DNA of 64,000 nt. It comes from Pseudomaricurvus hydrocarbonicus (GTDB lineage Bacteria > Pseudomonadota > Gammaproteobacteria > Pseudomonadales > Cellvibrionaceae). A model generated the notes under the pieces. That model made no database searches. It saw only the letters and a list, made by a program, of their open reading frames with translations, and had not been told where the DNA came from. The stretch lies in contig NZ_JAAONZ010000018.1 of assembly GCF_011602365.1 (NCBI RefSeq), positions 62,001-126,000 of the forward strand, given 5' to 3'. Below are positions 7,611 through 16,070 of this stretch, piece after piece (position 1 is the first letter of the stretch; each line of letters begins with the position of its first letter). Made by a program: the position numbers and the translations under genes.

Positions 7611-9008
7611 ATGACCAGCTTTACCGATTCCAGTTTTTCCGACTACAAAGTTGCCGACATTACCCTGGCCGATTGGGGCCGCAAAGAAATTGACATTGCC
7701 GAAGGCGAAATGCCGGCACTGATGGCCCTGCGCCGCAAATACAAAGAAGCCCAACCACTGGCCGGTGCCAAAATCATGGGCTGTATTCACATGACCATTC
7801 AAACCGCTGTGTTGATCGAAACGCTGGTGGATTTGGGGGCTGATGTTCGCTGGTCATCCTGTAATATCTTCTCCACCCAGGATCACGCCGCTGCGGCCAT
7901 CGCTGCGGCTGGCATTCCCGTGTTCGCCTGGAAAGGTGAAACCGAAGAAGAATTCCTGTGGTGTATTGAGCAAACCATTTTGTCGAGCAAAGACGGCAGC
8001 GCAGTCTGGGATGCCAACATGATCCTGGACGACGGTGGCGACCTGACCGAAATGGTTCACTCCAAATACCCGGGATTGCTGAAAGACATCCACGGCATTT
8101 CTGAAGAAACCACCACCGGCGTGCACCGTCTGCAGGAAATGCTCGACAAGAATGAATTGAAAGTGCCGGCCATCAACGTCAACGATGCCGTCACCAAATC
8201 CAAAAACGACAACAAGTATGGCTGCCGCCACTCCCTCAACGATGCCATTAAACGCGGCACCGATCACCTGATGGCCGGTAAGAAAGCCCTGGTTATTGGC
8301 TACGGCGATGTCGGCAAGGGCTCAGCCGCCTCTCTGCGTCAGGAAGGCATGATCGTTAAAGTCACCGAGATTGATCCGATCTGTGCCATGCAGGCGTGTA
8401 TGGACGGCTTTGAAGTGGTCTCTCCCTACAACAACGGCATCAACACCGGCGAAGTGGCGGACATCAATACCGCCGTACTCGGCACCACCGATTTGGTGGT
8501 CACCACCACCGGCAACATCAATGTGTGTGACGCGGCGATGCTGCAAACGCTGAAGAATGGTGCCGTGGTGTGTAACATCGGTCACTTCGATAATGAAATT
8601 GATACAGCGTTCATGCGCGCCAACTACGAGTGGGATGAAGTCAAACCCCAGGTGCACAAAATCTACCGCGATAAAGCCAGCAACGATCACCTGATCCTGT
8701 TGTCCGAAGGTCGCCTGGTCAATCTGGGTAACGCCACCGGCCACCCATCGCGCATCATGGACGGCTCTTTTGCCAATCAGGTACTGGCGCAAATCTATCT
8801 GTACGAGCGTAAATTTGCCAATCTGATGGAAGAAGAAAAATCCGCTGAGGTGTACGTAAAAGTGCTGCCGAAAAAGCTGGATGAAGAAGTGGCCAAAGAC
8901 ATGGTGGAAGGTTTTGGCGGTGTGATTACCCGCATGACCGAAGACCAAGCCAATTACATCCACGTCGATGTCAATGGCCCCTACAAGCCCGAGAGCTACA
9001 AGTACTGA
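7611..9008 (+). CDS. ahcY: Adenosylhomocysteinase
   Basis: This enzyme splits S-adenosylhomocysteine into adenosine and homocysteine, relieving product inhibition of methyltransferases. The 465-residue protein keeps the substrate region ([29 protein letters not shown]), the NAD-binding loop [15 protein letters not shown], and the C-terminal KPESYKY, whose Lys and Tyr help close the NAD site. It is the long proteobacterial form with an insert before the NAD domain. I chose ATG 7611 over TTG 7605 because AAGAGGA lies just upstream of it. It is third in the SAM-cycle cluster, but the long repeat-bearing gap before it may hold its own promoter. Confidence 0.97.
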   Translation: MTSFTDSSFSDYKVADITLADWGRKEIDIAEGEMPALMALRRKYKEAQPLAGAKIMGCIHMTIQTAVLIETLVDLGADVRWSSCNIFSTQDHAAAAIAAAGIPVFAWKGETEEEFLWCIEQTILSSKDGSAVWDANMILDDGGDLTEMVHSKYPGLLKDIHGISEETTTGVHRLQEMLDKNELKVPAINVNDAVTKSKNDNKYGCRHSLNDAIKRGTDHLMAGKKALVIGYGDVGKGSAASLRQEGMIVKVTEIDPICAMQACMDGFEVVSPYNNGINTGEVADINTAVLGTTDLVVTTTGNINVCDAAMLQTLKNGAVVCNIGHFDNEIDTAFMRANYEWDEVKPQVHKIYRDKASNDHLILLSEGRLVNLGNATGHPSRIMDGSFANQVLAQIYLYERKFANLMEEEKSAEVYVKVLPKKLDEEVAKDMVEGFGGVITRMTEDQANYIHVDVNGPYKPESYKY

Positions 9009-9013
9009 TTCAA

Positions 9014-9073
9014 GGGTGACAAACTCACTAGCGGTTAGCCATGATCCACAATAGCGACTAACCGCTATCACCC
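9014..9073 (+). promoter_or_regulatory. Hairpin between ahcY and metF
   Basis: TAGCGGTTAG (9029-9038) pairs perfectly with CTAACCGCTA (9058-9067) around a 19-base loop. GGGTGA (9014-9019) can pair with TCACCC (9068-9073) beneath it. No T-run follows, so this looks more like an RNA processing or stabilising element, or a weak attenuator, than a terminator. Confidence 0.6.
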
Positions 9074-9140
9074 CTGACGATTGACCCTAGGTTAGACGTG
9101 CCAAACGCTATGCGCGTGGTACAGACACAGAGCAAAAATC

Positions 9141-9986
9141 ATGAGCAATAATGACAACCTGCGTCTCAGCTTTGAGTTCTTCCCGCCGAAAAGCGACGAA
9201 GGCCGCAGCAAACTGCTGAAGGTACGCGACCAGTTGAACACACTGAATCCGGAATTTTTTTCGGTGACCTACGGTGCTGGCGGATCAACCCGCGACAACA
9301 CCAAGGGGATTATTAAAACCTTTAAGCAAGATGGTGTTTCGGTTGCCCCCCATTTGTCTTTTGGTGGCGATGACGAAACCACGATGAAAGCCCTGCTGCA
9401 GGAATACAAGGACGCCGGGGTTGATCGTATTGTGGCCCTGCGGGGCGACATGCCTTCCGGTATGGGCGGTGCCTTTCAAATGGTATACGCCAACCAGCTG
9501 GTGGCCTTTATCCGCAAACACTTTGGCGATGACTTCCACCTGGAAGTGGCGGCTTACCCGGAGATTCACCCGGAAGCCACCAGCTACGACGACGACATCC
9601 GCTATCTGAAAGGTAAGTTTGATGCCGGAGCTGACAGCGCCTTAACGCAATATTTCTACAGCCCCGACGCCTACTTTTACTTTCTGGATCAGTGCGAAAA
9701 AGCCGGCATCAGTAATCCGATTTACCCCGGCATTATGCCGATCCTAAACTACAAAAACCTGATTCGTTTCAGCGACGGCTGTGGCGCAGACATTCCCCGC
9801 TGGTTGCGCAAACGTCTGGAGAGTTTCGGTGACGATACCGCCAGCGTACAGGCTTTCGGCCTGGATCTGGTGACAGAATTGTGTGAAACCCTGCTGGAAA
9901 ACGGCGCACCGGGCTTGCATTTTTATACCATGAACCAGGTGGAACCCACCGCGGCGATTGTGAAAAATCTGGGTCTCAACGACTAG
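9141..9986 (+). CDS. metF: 5,10-methylenetetrahydrofolate reductase
   Basis: MetF reduces methylenetetrahydrofolate to methyltetrahydrofolate, the methyl donor that turns homocysteine back into methionine. The 281-residue protein has the FEFFPPK motif with the expected catalytic Glu12, SVTYGAGGSTRD, HIVALRGD-like VDRIVALRGDMP, and the DAGADSALTQYFY and FHFYTMN-type segments of the flavin barrel. Length is normal. It follows ahcY by 132 bp containing a hairpin, and rsmE starts 50 bp after it. It completes the cycle from SAM through SAH to homocysteine; the methionine synthase itself is not in the window. Confidence 0.97.
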   Translation: MSNNDNLRLSFEFFPPKSDEGRSKLLKVRDQLNTLNPEFFSVTYGAGGSTRDNTKGIIKTFKQDGVSVAPHLSFGGDDETTMKALLQEYKDAGVDRIVALRGDMPSGMGGAFQMVYANQLVAFIRKHFGDDFHLEVAAYPEIHPEATSYDDDIRYLKGKFDAGADSALTQYFYSPDAYFYFLDQCEKAGISNPIYPGIMPILNYKNLIRFSDGCGADIPRWLRKRLESFGDDTASVQAFGLDLVTELCETLLENGAPGLHFYTMNQVEPTAAIVKNLGLND

Positions 9987-10036
9987 ACACTCGGCCGACA
10001 AGAACCACACCGACCAGAATACGAAAGCCAGGCACT

Positions 10037-10765
10037 ATGCGCATACCCCGGATCTACACTGAGCAACCGCTGCAGGCGAATACCGACATTGAGCTGGAGG
10101 AAAGCGCTTCCCGCCATGTGGGTAAAGTCCTGCGCATGCAAGCGGGCCGCGAGCTGGTGCTGTTCAACGGACAAGGCGGCGAGTATGCCGCCACCATCAG
10201 TGACGTCGGGAAAAAAGCGGTGCGCGTTACCATCACCCGCTTTGACCCGGTCGAACGTGAATCACCGCTCAACATCCACCTGGCCATCGGCGTGTCCCGC
10301 GGTGAGCGCATGGACTGGGTACTGCAAAAAGCCACCGAGCTCGGGGTCACGACAATCACCCCGCTGTTTACCGAACGCACGGAAGTCAAATTGACCGGTC
10401 CGCGGCTGGAGAAAAAACAGCAGCACTGGCAGCAGATTCTGATCTCGGCCTGCGAGCAATGTCAGCGCAATACGCTGCCGGCACTGAACAGCGCCCAGCG
10501 CTTTGACGATTGGTTACCGAGCGTCCAGGAAAGCCGGCGTTTTGTCCTCCACCATCGCACCGACGTGTCGCTGGCAGACAGCGCAGCACCGTCCTCCGTG
10601 GCCCTGGTGATCGGGCCGGAAGGCGGACTGTCCAGCGCTGAAATCAACCGCGCCCTGCAGCATGAGTTTCACCCCCTGACGCTTGGTCCCCGCGTCTTTC
10701 GCACCGAAACCGCACCGCTCGCGGCCATCAGTGTGCTGCAATACCTGTGGGGCGATTTAAGTTAA
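10037..10765 (+). CDS. rsmE: 16S rRNA (uracil-1498-N3)-methyltransferase
   Basis: RsmE uses SAM to methylate U1498 of 16S rRNA in the 30S subunit. The 242-residue protein has an N-terminal PUA-like region (RIPRIYTEQ, LFNGQGGEY) and a SPOUT methyltransferase domain with the knot motifs ALVIGPEGGLSSAEI and LGPRVFRTETAPLAAI. Length and order match the family. It lies 50 bp after metF with a weak ribosome binding site and is probably read through from the SAM-cycle cluster, which fits its use of SAM. Confidence 0.95.
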   Translation: MRIPRIYTEQPLQANTDIELEESASRHVGKVLRMQAGRELVLFNGQGGEYAATISDVGKKAVRVTITRFDPVERESPLNIHLAIGVSRGERMDWVLQKATELGVTTITPLFTERTEVKLTGPRLEKKQQHWQQILISACEQCQRNTLPALNSAQRFDDWLPSVQESRRFVLHHRTDVSLADSAAPSSVALVIGPEGGLSSAEINRALQHEFHPLTLGPRVFRTETAPLAAISVLQYLWGDLS

Positions 10766-10942
10766 CGTTGTTCTGGATTGACCTATTCGGTCAGTCTTCT
10801 GGCACATTTCATCAATGTGCTTCCCCCCTCAACTTGTTACATTGACGGGCACGTTGAAAGCCATCGTCCAGCGATCATTCACACCCCGTGACCACAGCCG
10901 ATAGCCAATCGATCCGGAACACCAAATCAGAAGGGACACGTC

Positions 10943-11761
10943 ATGTCGGTCATGCAAACGTATCAGCATAAAGATTTAACCGGCCTGCGAGTGGGGCGCT
11001 TCAATCTCGGCATCAACACGTCGTTTATTGTTTACCGTTTACAAGACACTGTCATCGATACCGGGCCAACCAATCAATGGCAATACGTAAAACCGTTCAT
11101 CGAAGCAGAGCCCTTCGAGCAATTGCTGCTAACCCATCACCACGAAGATCACAGCGGTAATGCCGGAGCTATCCACCGCTTGACCGATGTGCAACCCATG
11201 GCACCGACACTCACCATTGAGATTCTCAAGCGCGGCTACAAGATCCCCCCGATGCAAAAAGTCATCTGGGGTAACTGCGGTCTGGCCGACGCTCAACCGC
11301 TGCCTGACGACATCCGCATAGGGGGTGAAGCCACCAGTGCGCTGTTTACGCCCGGGCACGCCAAGGACATGACCTGCTATCTGATGCGCGATCGTGGCTG
11401 GCTGTTCAGCGCCGACCTGTACATCGCCAGCCGCCTGAAACTGTTGCGCAGCGATGAAGACGTCGGCACGCTGCTCGACAGCATTCGCTTTACCCTCGGC
11501 CACGATTTTGACACCATCGTCTGTCCACACCGGGGGGTGGTGGAAAACGGTCAGTCCAAATTACGGGAGAAATACGACAACCTGATGCTCCTGTCCACCG
11601 AGGCACAGAGCCTGCGAGACCAGGGCCTGCCGCTGACCGAAATCAGCCGCCGACTGCTCGGCAAAGAAGGCGCGATCGGTATTCTCACCCGCTACAATTT
11701 CAGCAAACGCAATTTGATTGCCTCGTGCTTGCAGGTCGATCTGTCCAGCCACCGCCAGTAA
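10943..11761 (+). CDS. Metallo-beta-lactamase-fold hydrolase
   Basis: The 272-residue protein carries the HxHxDH zinc motif at 65-70 (HHHEDH), preceded by VIDTGP, and further metal-ligand His residues in FTPGHAKDM and VCPHRGVV. It has no signal peptide, so it should be cytoplasmic. The C-terminal third (about 200-270) is helical and resembles the winged-helix-like extension seen in many glyoxalase II/RNase Z-type hydrolases. The substrate cannot be told from sequence. A good AGGGACACGTC ribosome site precedes ATG 10943. It lies upstream of egtB in the same direction, but the 347-bp gap argues against a shared transcript. Confidence 0.85.
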   Translation: MSVMQTYQHKDLTGLRVGRFNLGINTSFIVYRLQDTVIDTGPTNQWQYVKPFIEAEPFEQLLLTHHHEDHSGNAGAIHRLTDVQPMAPTLTIEILKRGYKIPPMQKVIWGNCGLADAQPLPDDIRIGGEATSALFTPGHAKDMTCYLMRDRGWLFSADLYIASRLKLLRSDEDVGTLLDSIRFTLGHDFDTIVCPHRGVVENGQSKLREKYDNLMLLSTEAQSLRDQGLPLTEISRRLLGKEGAIGILTRYNFSKRNLIASCLQVDLSSHRQ

Positions 11762-11816
11762 CCCACCTCGGCGCTCGTTGCGCTGGGGAAGTTTCCTGTT
11801 CGTCTTCAGAAATACG

Positions 11817-11888
11817 TTATTAAAAAGACTCTTTATAGTACTGTTTTTAATAATGCAGTATTCGCCAGCACGATATTCCCCCCCCCCC
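11817..11888. other. Inverted repeat and C11 tract in the gap before egtB
   Basis: TTATTAAAAA (11817-11826) and TTTTTAATAA (11844-11853) form a perfect 10-bp inverted repeat with a 17-base spacer. It could be an operator for egtB or a terminator for the upstream hydrolase. A run of 11 cytosines follows at 11878-11888. Nothing else recognisable is seen in the 347-bp gap. Confidence 0.5.
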
Positions 11889-12108
11889 TCACTCGAGCAA
11901 CACCCGGCTCGCATTGCGTTCGGCGCTTTAATGCCAGTGGTATGTTTTCGGAAACCCGTCACCGCTTTTTTACTGCCCGACCCCGTCTCTTGAAATAACT
12001 GCTATGGTTTCTAGAACCCTGTCATCATCCTGTGACCCACCAGCGCCACAGTGTTCAAGCGTGTCACTTCAATGGGATGACTTCATTCACGCCAACCCAG
12101 GGACTGAA

Positions 12109-13389
12109 ATGCAAAACACTGTATCGCGAGCACTTGACGTTTGTGACCTGCCTGCAGAGTATCGCCGTACTCGTCAACACACTGAGGCTATTGTGCAGCC
12201 ACTGGAAGTTGAGGATACGGTGGTGCAGCCCGCAGCCTTCGTCAGCCCGCCTAAATGGCATTTAGCTCACACCACCTGGTTTTTTGTCAATTTCTTGCTT
12301 CAGCCACACAACGTCCACTGTCCCTGGCCCAGCGCTGACTACCCGCTGTTGTTCAACTCCTACTACAAGTCCCAGGGCAACCATTGGCAGCAGGCACAGC
12401 GCGGTGCGTTATCCCGCCCCACTCTGCGAGAAATTCTGCAGTTCCGCCATCAGGTCGACGCCATCATGATCGACTGGCTCAACCGCTTTGACGGAGATAT
12501 CCCGCCACAGATAACCGAAGTTTTGCGCCTCGGGCTGGCCCATGAGCAACAGCATCAGGAATTGCTGTTAATGGACATCAAATACATTCTCTGGAGCAAT
12601 CCCGGACTGCCCACTTACGCCACGTCCGATTATTTATCGTCGGCACTGCGCCTCCCGGCCGTTACCACTGCGCTCCGTTCAGAGCCTTCATCAAGCTGGC
12701 AATCGACCTGTGGCATTTACGACTTTGGCGTTAACCGCGACGAGCTGGCTTTTTGTTTTGACAACGAAACGCCCCGACACAAACAGTGGCTGTCGGCTTT
12801 TCGCATAACCACCGACCTGGTCACTAATGGCGACTACCTGGATTTTATCAGCGATGGTGGCTATGTTCGCCCCGAGTACTGGTTAAGCGAAGGTTGGGAC
12901 TGGGTTCAGGCTGAAGCCATGCGCAGCGAAGCACACACTCGTGATACGCACACCCCACTGTATTGGCTACAGCGCGACGCGCAGTGGTTCGAATTTGGCT
13001 TGGACGGGCTGCAACCGTTGTCACTCAATGCACCGGTGATGCACATCAACTTTCATGAAGCCTACGCTTATGCACGTTGGTCAGGCAAACGCTTACCCAC
13101 AGAATATGAATGGGAGCTGTTTGCGCAACACACCCATTTACTGACATCGAGAGCCTGCCAGCCAGTGTGGCAATGGACTGCGTCGCCCTACAGTGCCTAC
13201 CCCGGCTACCGGGCAGCGCAGGATGCGTTTGGTGAATACAACGGTAAATTCATGATCAACCAGATGGTGTTGCGTGGTGGCTGCAGTGTCACACCAGCAG
13301 GACATGCCCGCATCAGCTACCGCAACTTTTATTACCCCCACCAACGCTGGCCCTTCACGGGGCTGAGGCTGGCCGAGGACGCTGACTAA
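12109..13389 (+). CDS. egtB: Ergothioneine biosynthesis sulfoxide synthase EgtB
   Basis: EgtB is an iron enzyme that uses oxygen to join a cysteine-type thiol to hercynine, the second step of ergothioneine synthesis. The N-terminal DinB-like domain supplies the iron ligands: His51 in KWHLAHTTW, and His145 and His149 in the HxxxHxE motif HEQQHQE (145-151). The C-terminal FGE-sulfatase domain has FCFDNETPRH, SGKRLPTEYEWE and VLRGGCSVTP. From ATG 12109 the protein is 426 residues, the usual size, with AGGGA upstream. The in-frame ATG at 12004 would add 35 residues with no ribosome site. egtD follows after 122 bp. No egtC or egtE is in the window. Confidence 0.94.
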   Translation: MQNTVSRALDVCDLPAEYRRTRQHTEAIVQPLEVEDTVVQPAAFVSPPKWHLAHTTWFFVNFLLQPHNVHCPWPSADYPLLFNSYYKSQGNHWQQAQRGALSRPTLREILQFRHQVDAIMIDWLNRFDGDIPPQITEVLRLGLAHEQQHQELLLMDIKYILWSNPGLPTYATSDYLSSALRLPAVTTALRSEPSSSWQSTCGIYDFGVNRDELAFCFDNETPRHKQWLSAFRITTDLVTNGDYLDFISDGGYVRPEYWLSEGWDWVQAEAMRSEAHTRDTHTPLYWLQRDAQWFEFGLDGLQPLSLNAPVMHINFHEAYAYARWSGKRLPTEYEWELFAQHTHLLTSRACQPVWQWTASPYSAYPGYRAAQDAFGEYNGKFMINQMVLRGGCSVTPAGHARISYRNFYYPHQRWPFTGLRLAEDAD

Positions 13390-13511
13390 ATAAAACAACA
13401 GGCGCACGCCGCCCGCTTAAACATAAGGCCAGGGTTAATGACCAACAGTTTAACGACTGATGTTAACTGCTCACTTTAGCTATCCGTTTCAGACATGAGG
13501 ACACGCTCAGT

Positions 13512-14504
13512 ATGACAACCTCCATTCGAACTGCCACGACCAGACAGCCCAACCCGCCTCCCGCCGATCAGTTTTCCCTGGATGTGATTGAGGGCTTAAG
13601 TCGGCCGCAAAAAAAATTGTCGAGTATGTATTTGTACGACGACGCAGGCAGTCAATTATTTGACCAAATAACCGAGCAACCTGAATATTATTTAACCCGC
13701 ACCGAACTGGAAATTATTCGTTCATACGGTGCCCGCTTCTTTGCACATCTGGGTAACGAAGCATTCAATCTGTTTGAACTTGGCTGTGGCAATGGCGACA
13801 AAACGATTGCCCTGTTCAAACAGCTACAAAAAGCCCAGCAGCACTGCCTGTTTTACCCCATCGATATTTCACAATACGCCATTGACGGATTAATGCGGAG
13901 GATTCATCAGGCGTTTCCCTTACAGCGTATTGACGGGCAGCAGGGTGATTATCAACAGCTGCTCCCGCGACTGAAATCAGTGGGCCTGCACAGCAAAAAT
14001 GTGGTGCTGTTTCTCGGTTCAAATATCGGTAATTACAGCAGCCAGGACGCGGACAGTTTGCTGCAGGACATCTATCAGGGACTGAACCCCGGCGACCTGT
14101 TATTGATGGGTCTGGATTTAACAAAGGATTATCAAACCATGCTCGCCGCTTACAACGATGAACAAGGCATGACCCGACAATTCAATTTGAATTTACTGCA
14201 ACGCATGAACCAAGAACTGGGCGCTGACTTTGACTTAGGCAAGTTTCAACATTACGAGATTTACAACCCGCTTGAACAGGCCATGCAGAGTTTTCTGGTG
14301 GCCACCGAACACCAAACAGTGACCTTCAAGCAATTAAACTTCCAGGTTAACTTTGATGCCCATGAAGCTCTGTGGGTGGAAAGCTCACACAAATATGGAC
14401 TTAAAGAGATTGATTCCATGGCCCGGCGAAATGGCTTTGAAGTCGTCCGACATTACACCGATTCCCGGCAACAGTTTGTCGACTCACTTTGGCAAAGGCT
14501 TTAA
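13512..14504 (+). CDS. egtD: L-histidine N-alpha-methyltransferase EgtD
   Basis: EgtD trimethylates histidine with SAM to give hercynine, the first step of ergothioneine synthesis. The 330-residue protein has the typical start (LSRPQKKLSSMYLYDDAGSQ), FDQITEQPEYYLTRTE, SAM motif ELGCGNGDKT, NVVLFLGSNIGNY, and the late HKYGLKEID segment. Length matches the family. It lies 122 bp after egtB with ATGAGGACAC just upstream of the start. The order egtB-egtD is common in Proteobacteria. The product is an antioxidant thiol, which fits an aerobic marine bacterium. Confidence 0.95.
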   Translation: MTTSIRTATTRQPNPPPADQFSLDVIEGLSRPQKKLSSMYLYDDAGSQLFDQITEQPEYYLTRTELEIIRSYGARFFAHLGNEAFNLFELGCGNGDKTIALFKQLQKAQQHCLFYPIDISQYAIDGLMRRIHQAFPLQRIDGQQGDYQQLLPRLKSVGLHSKNVVLFLGSNIGNYSSQDADSLLQDIYQGLNPGDLLLMGLDLTKDYQTMLAAYNDEQGMTRQFNLNLLQRMNQELGADFDLGKFQHYEIYNPLEQAMQSFLVATEHQTVTFKQLNFQVNFDAHEALWVESSHKYGLKEIDSMARRNGFEVVRHYTDSRQQFVDSLWQRL

Positions 14505-14558
14505 TCGGTCAAGGTGGTGGACAGCCGCCAACCAGGTTGAGGGCCTGGAGCCCAGATA

Positions 14559-15047
14559 TTATTGATTCTTTTGCCAGTCGATGAAGACCTGTTCCAAAGC
14601 GCTGACATCGGGAATCAAAAGCTTCTCACCGCTGAGCATCACATACATGCGCTCCAACGCGCGACAGCTTAAGCCCTCGGCCTCTGAAATATCTTCTTCC
14701 GTGACACGCACCAGCTTCGGGATCCCCTGGGTTGGCAAGGCGATAAAAGGCAGATCGTCACTGACCCCGGTATTGTTGAAAACCGCCATGCGGCTTTTAG
14801 GCTGAATTTCCGGCACCCCTTCACCACTTAACACCTCAAAGGACAACAGAGGCACCTTCAGGTCCCGCCACTCGACAAAACCCAACAACCAGTCCGGCGC
14901 TCCGGGCACCGGTTCAGGTTCACTATAGGCAACCATTTCTGCCACCGTCACCGTAGGCGCCAACAAGGTGCGCCCGGCGAGGGGAATCATCAAACTTGGC
15001 ACTGCTTCCAACGCCTGTTGCTCAATGGTTTTGATTGCACTTTCCAT
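14559..15047 (-). CDS. chpC: CheW-like adaptor of the Pil-Chp system
   Basis: This 162-residue protein is a single CheW domain (about residues 17-155). It has MIPLAGRTLLAP, WLLGFVEWRDLKVPLLSFE and RMAVFNN, matching the beta-barrel core that couples receptors to a CheA-type kinase. It is the last gene of the minus-strand pil-chp cluster, 45 bp after the CheB-like gene, the place ChpC holds in Pseudomonas. ChpC is thought to link extra receptors to ChpA. The call rests on domain plus position. Confidence 0.88.
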   Translation of the reverse strand: MESAIKTIEQQALEAVPSLMIPLAGRTLLAPTVTVAEMVAYSEPEPVPGAPDWLLGFVEWRDLKVPLLSFEVLSGEGVPEIQPKSRMAVFNNTGVSDDLPFIALPTQGIPKLVRVTEEDISEAEGLSCRALERMYVMLSGEKLLIPDVSALEQVFIDWQKNQ

Positions 15048-15092
15048 GACCCTACCTATTTCGCTGTTAACTCAATGAAGTCGTTTATTCGC

Positions 15093-16040
15093 TTAAGACT
15101 GAAGATGTTGGGGCTGCATATACTCACCCAGTCGCTCTGCCAGCTCTGCCGGTGTCGCCACCACGGAAACCACTTCCGAGGCAATGACCATGTCCGGCAT
15201 GGACGCCACGGTACAGCTGGAAGGGTCCTGAGCCCAAACCTGGCCGCCTTGCTGATAAATCAGTCTGGCCCCGTTCGCACCGTCATTCCCCATACCGCTG
15301 AAGACGATGACATTACAGCGCGCGCCAAAGCAACGAGCCATATTGGCAAAAACCTGATCAATCGACGGACTGTAACAACCCGGCCAGGATTCGGAGCGAG
15401 CCGTCACGGTACCGTTGCTGAAAAAGTCCATCCACTGATCGTTTGCAATGATTGCGGTGGCTCCGGCTTTTAATACGTCGCCGTCGGCGAGTGGGTAAGC
15501 GGGATAGGCACTATTGCGATTCAACATGTCCACCAACGACTGCTCAAAGCCCACATTCATGTGCTGGACATAGACAAAACCGATGTCCAGCTTGTCGGGC
15601 AGAGCCTTAAAAAAATCTCTGACGGCTTCTGGCCCACCCGTGGAGGCGGCCAACACCCAGATATTCTCTGCCACCGCAGCAGGGTGCTGAGCCAAATTAA
15701 TGGCACCCTGTAATTGTTGCAGCTTTTTCAGTACTCGCCGGCGCCAGGCATCATAGCCCTCGTCACCAGGGTGAGAATGCTTGCCATCGTCAATCATCAC
15801 CGGCTGTGTCAGCTGCTCCAGCCAGCCGTCAACCGCAGCTCCGCAATCGCCTTCCTGCGGCAGAATAATCAGCCAGGCGTCCACCAATAAACCCGCCAAA
15901 CGTTCCCTTTGCTGCCCGAAATCATCCAGCAACAAAGTCACGGCAACTTTATGCCCACTCTCATGCACCAAGTGCCGGAGCACATTGAGCTGAGCGGCAG
16001 ACTCCACCAGCAAACCGACTTGCAGCACCCGGGTCGTCAT
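15093..16040 (-). CDS. chpB: CheB-like methylesterase of the Pil-Chp system
   Basis: ChpB removes methyl groups from glutamates of the PilJ receptor, opposing PilK. The C-terminal half (about 120-310) is a CheB esterase domain with all three catalytic motifs: Ser133 in AASTGGPEA, His in VQHMNVGFE, and Asp in FSGMGNDGANGA. The first 110 residues lack the phospho-accepting Asp set of a normal receiver domain. They look like a degenerate receiver, as in the ChpB type rather than true CheB. It is encoded 30 bp after chpA on the same strand, so the two are surely co-transcribed. Confidence 0.9.
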   Translation of the reverse strand: MTTRVLQVGLLVESAAQLNVLRHLVHESGHKVAVTLLLDDFGQQRERLAGLLVDAWLIILPQEGDCGAAVDGWLEQLTQPVMIDDGKHSHPGDEGYDAWRRRVLKKLQQLQGAINLAQHPAAVAENIWVLAASTGGPEAVRDFFKALPDKLDIGFVYVQHMNVGFEQSLVDMLNRNSAYPAYPLADGDVLKAGATAIIANDQWMDFFSNGTVTARSESWPGCYSPSIDQVFANMARCFGARCNVIVFSGMGNDGANGARLIYQQGGQVWAQDPSSCTVASMPDMVIASEVVSVVATPAELAERLGEYMQPQHLQS

Positions 16041-16070
16041 GAAGCGGCCCTCGCGGGGGCCGTCTTAACT

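Noticed and set aside
11839-11860. TACTG...CAGTA arms before egtB resembling an SOS box
   Set aside because: The spacing is 12 rather than 10 bases and CTGT-N8-ACAG is not met.
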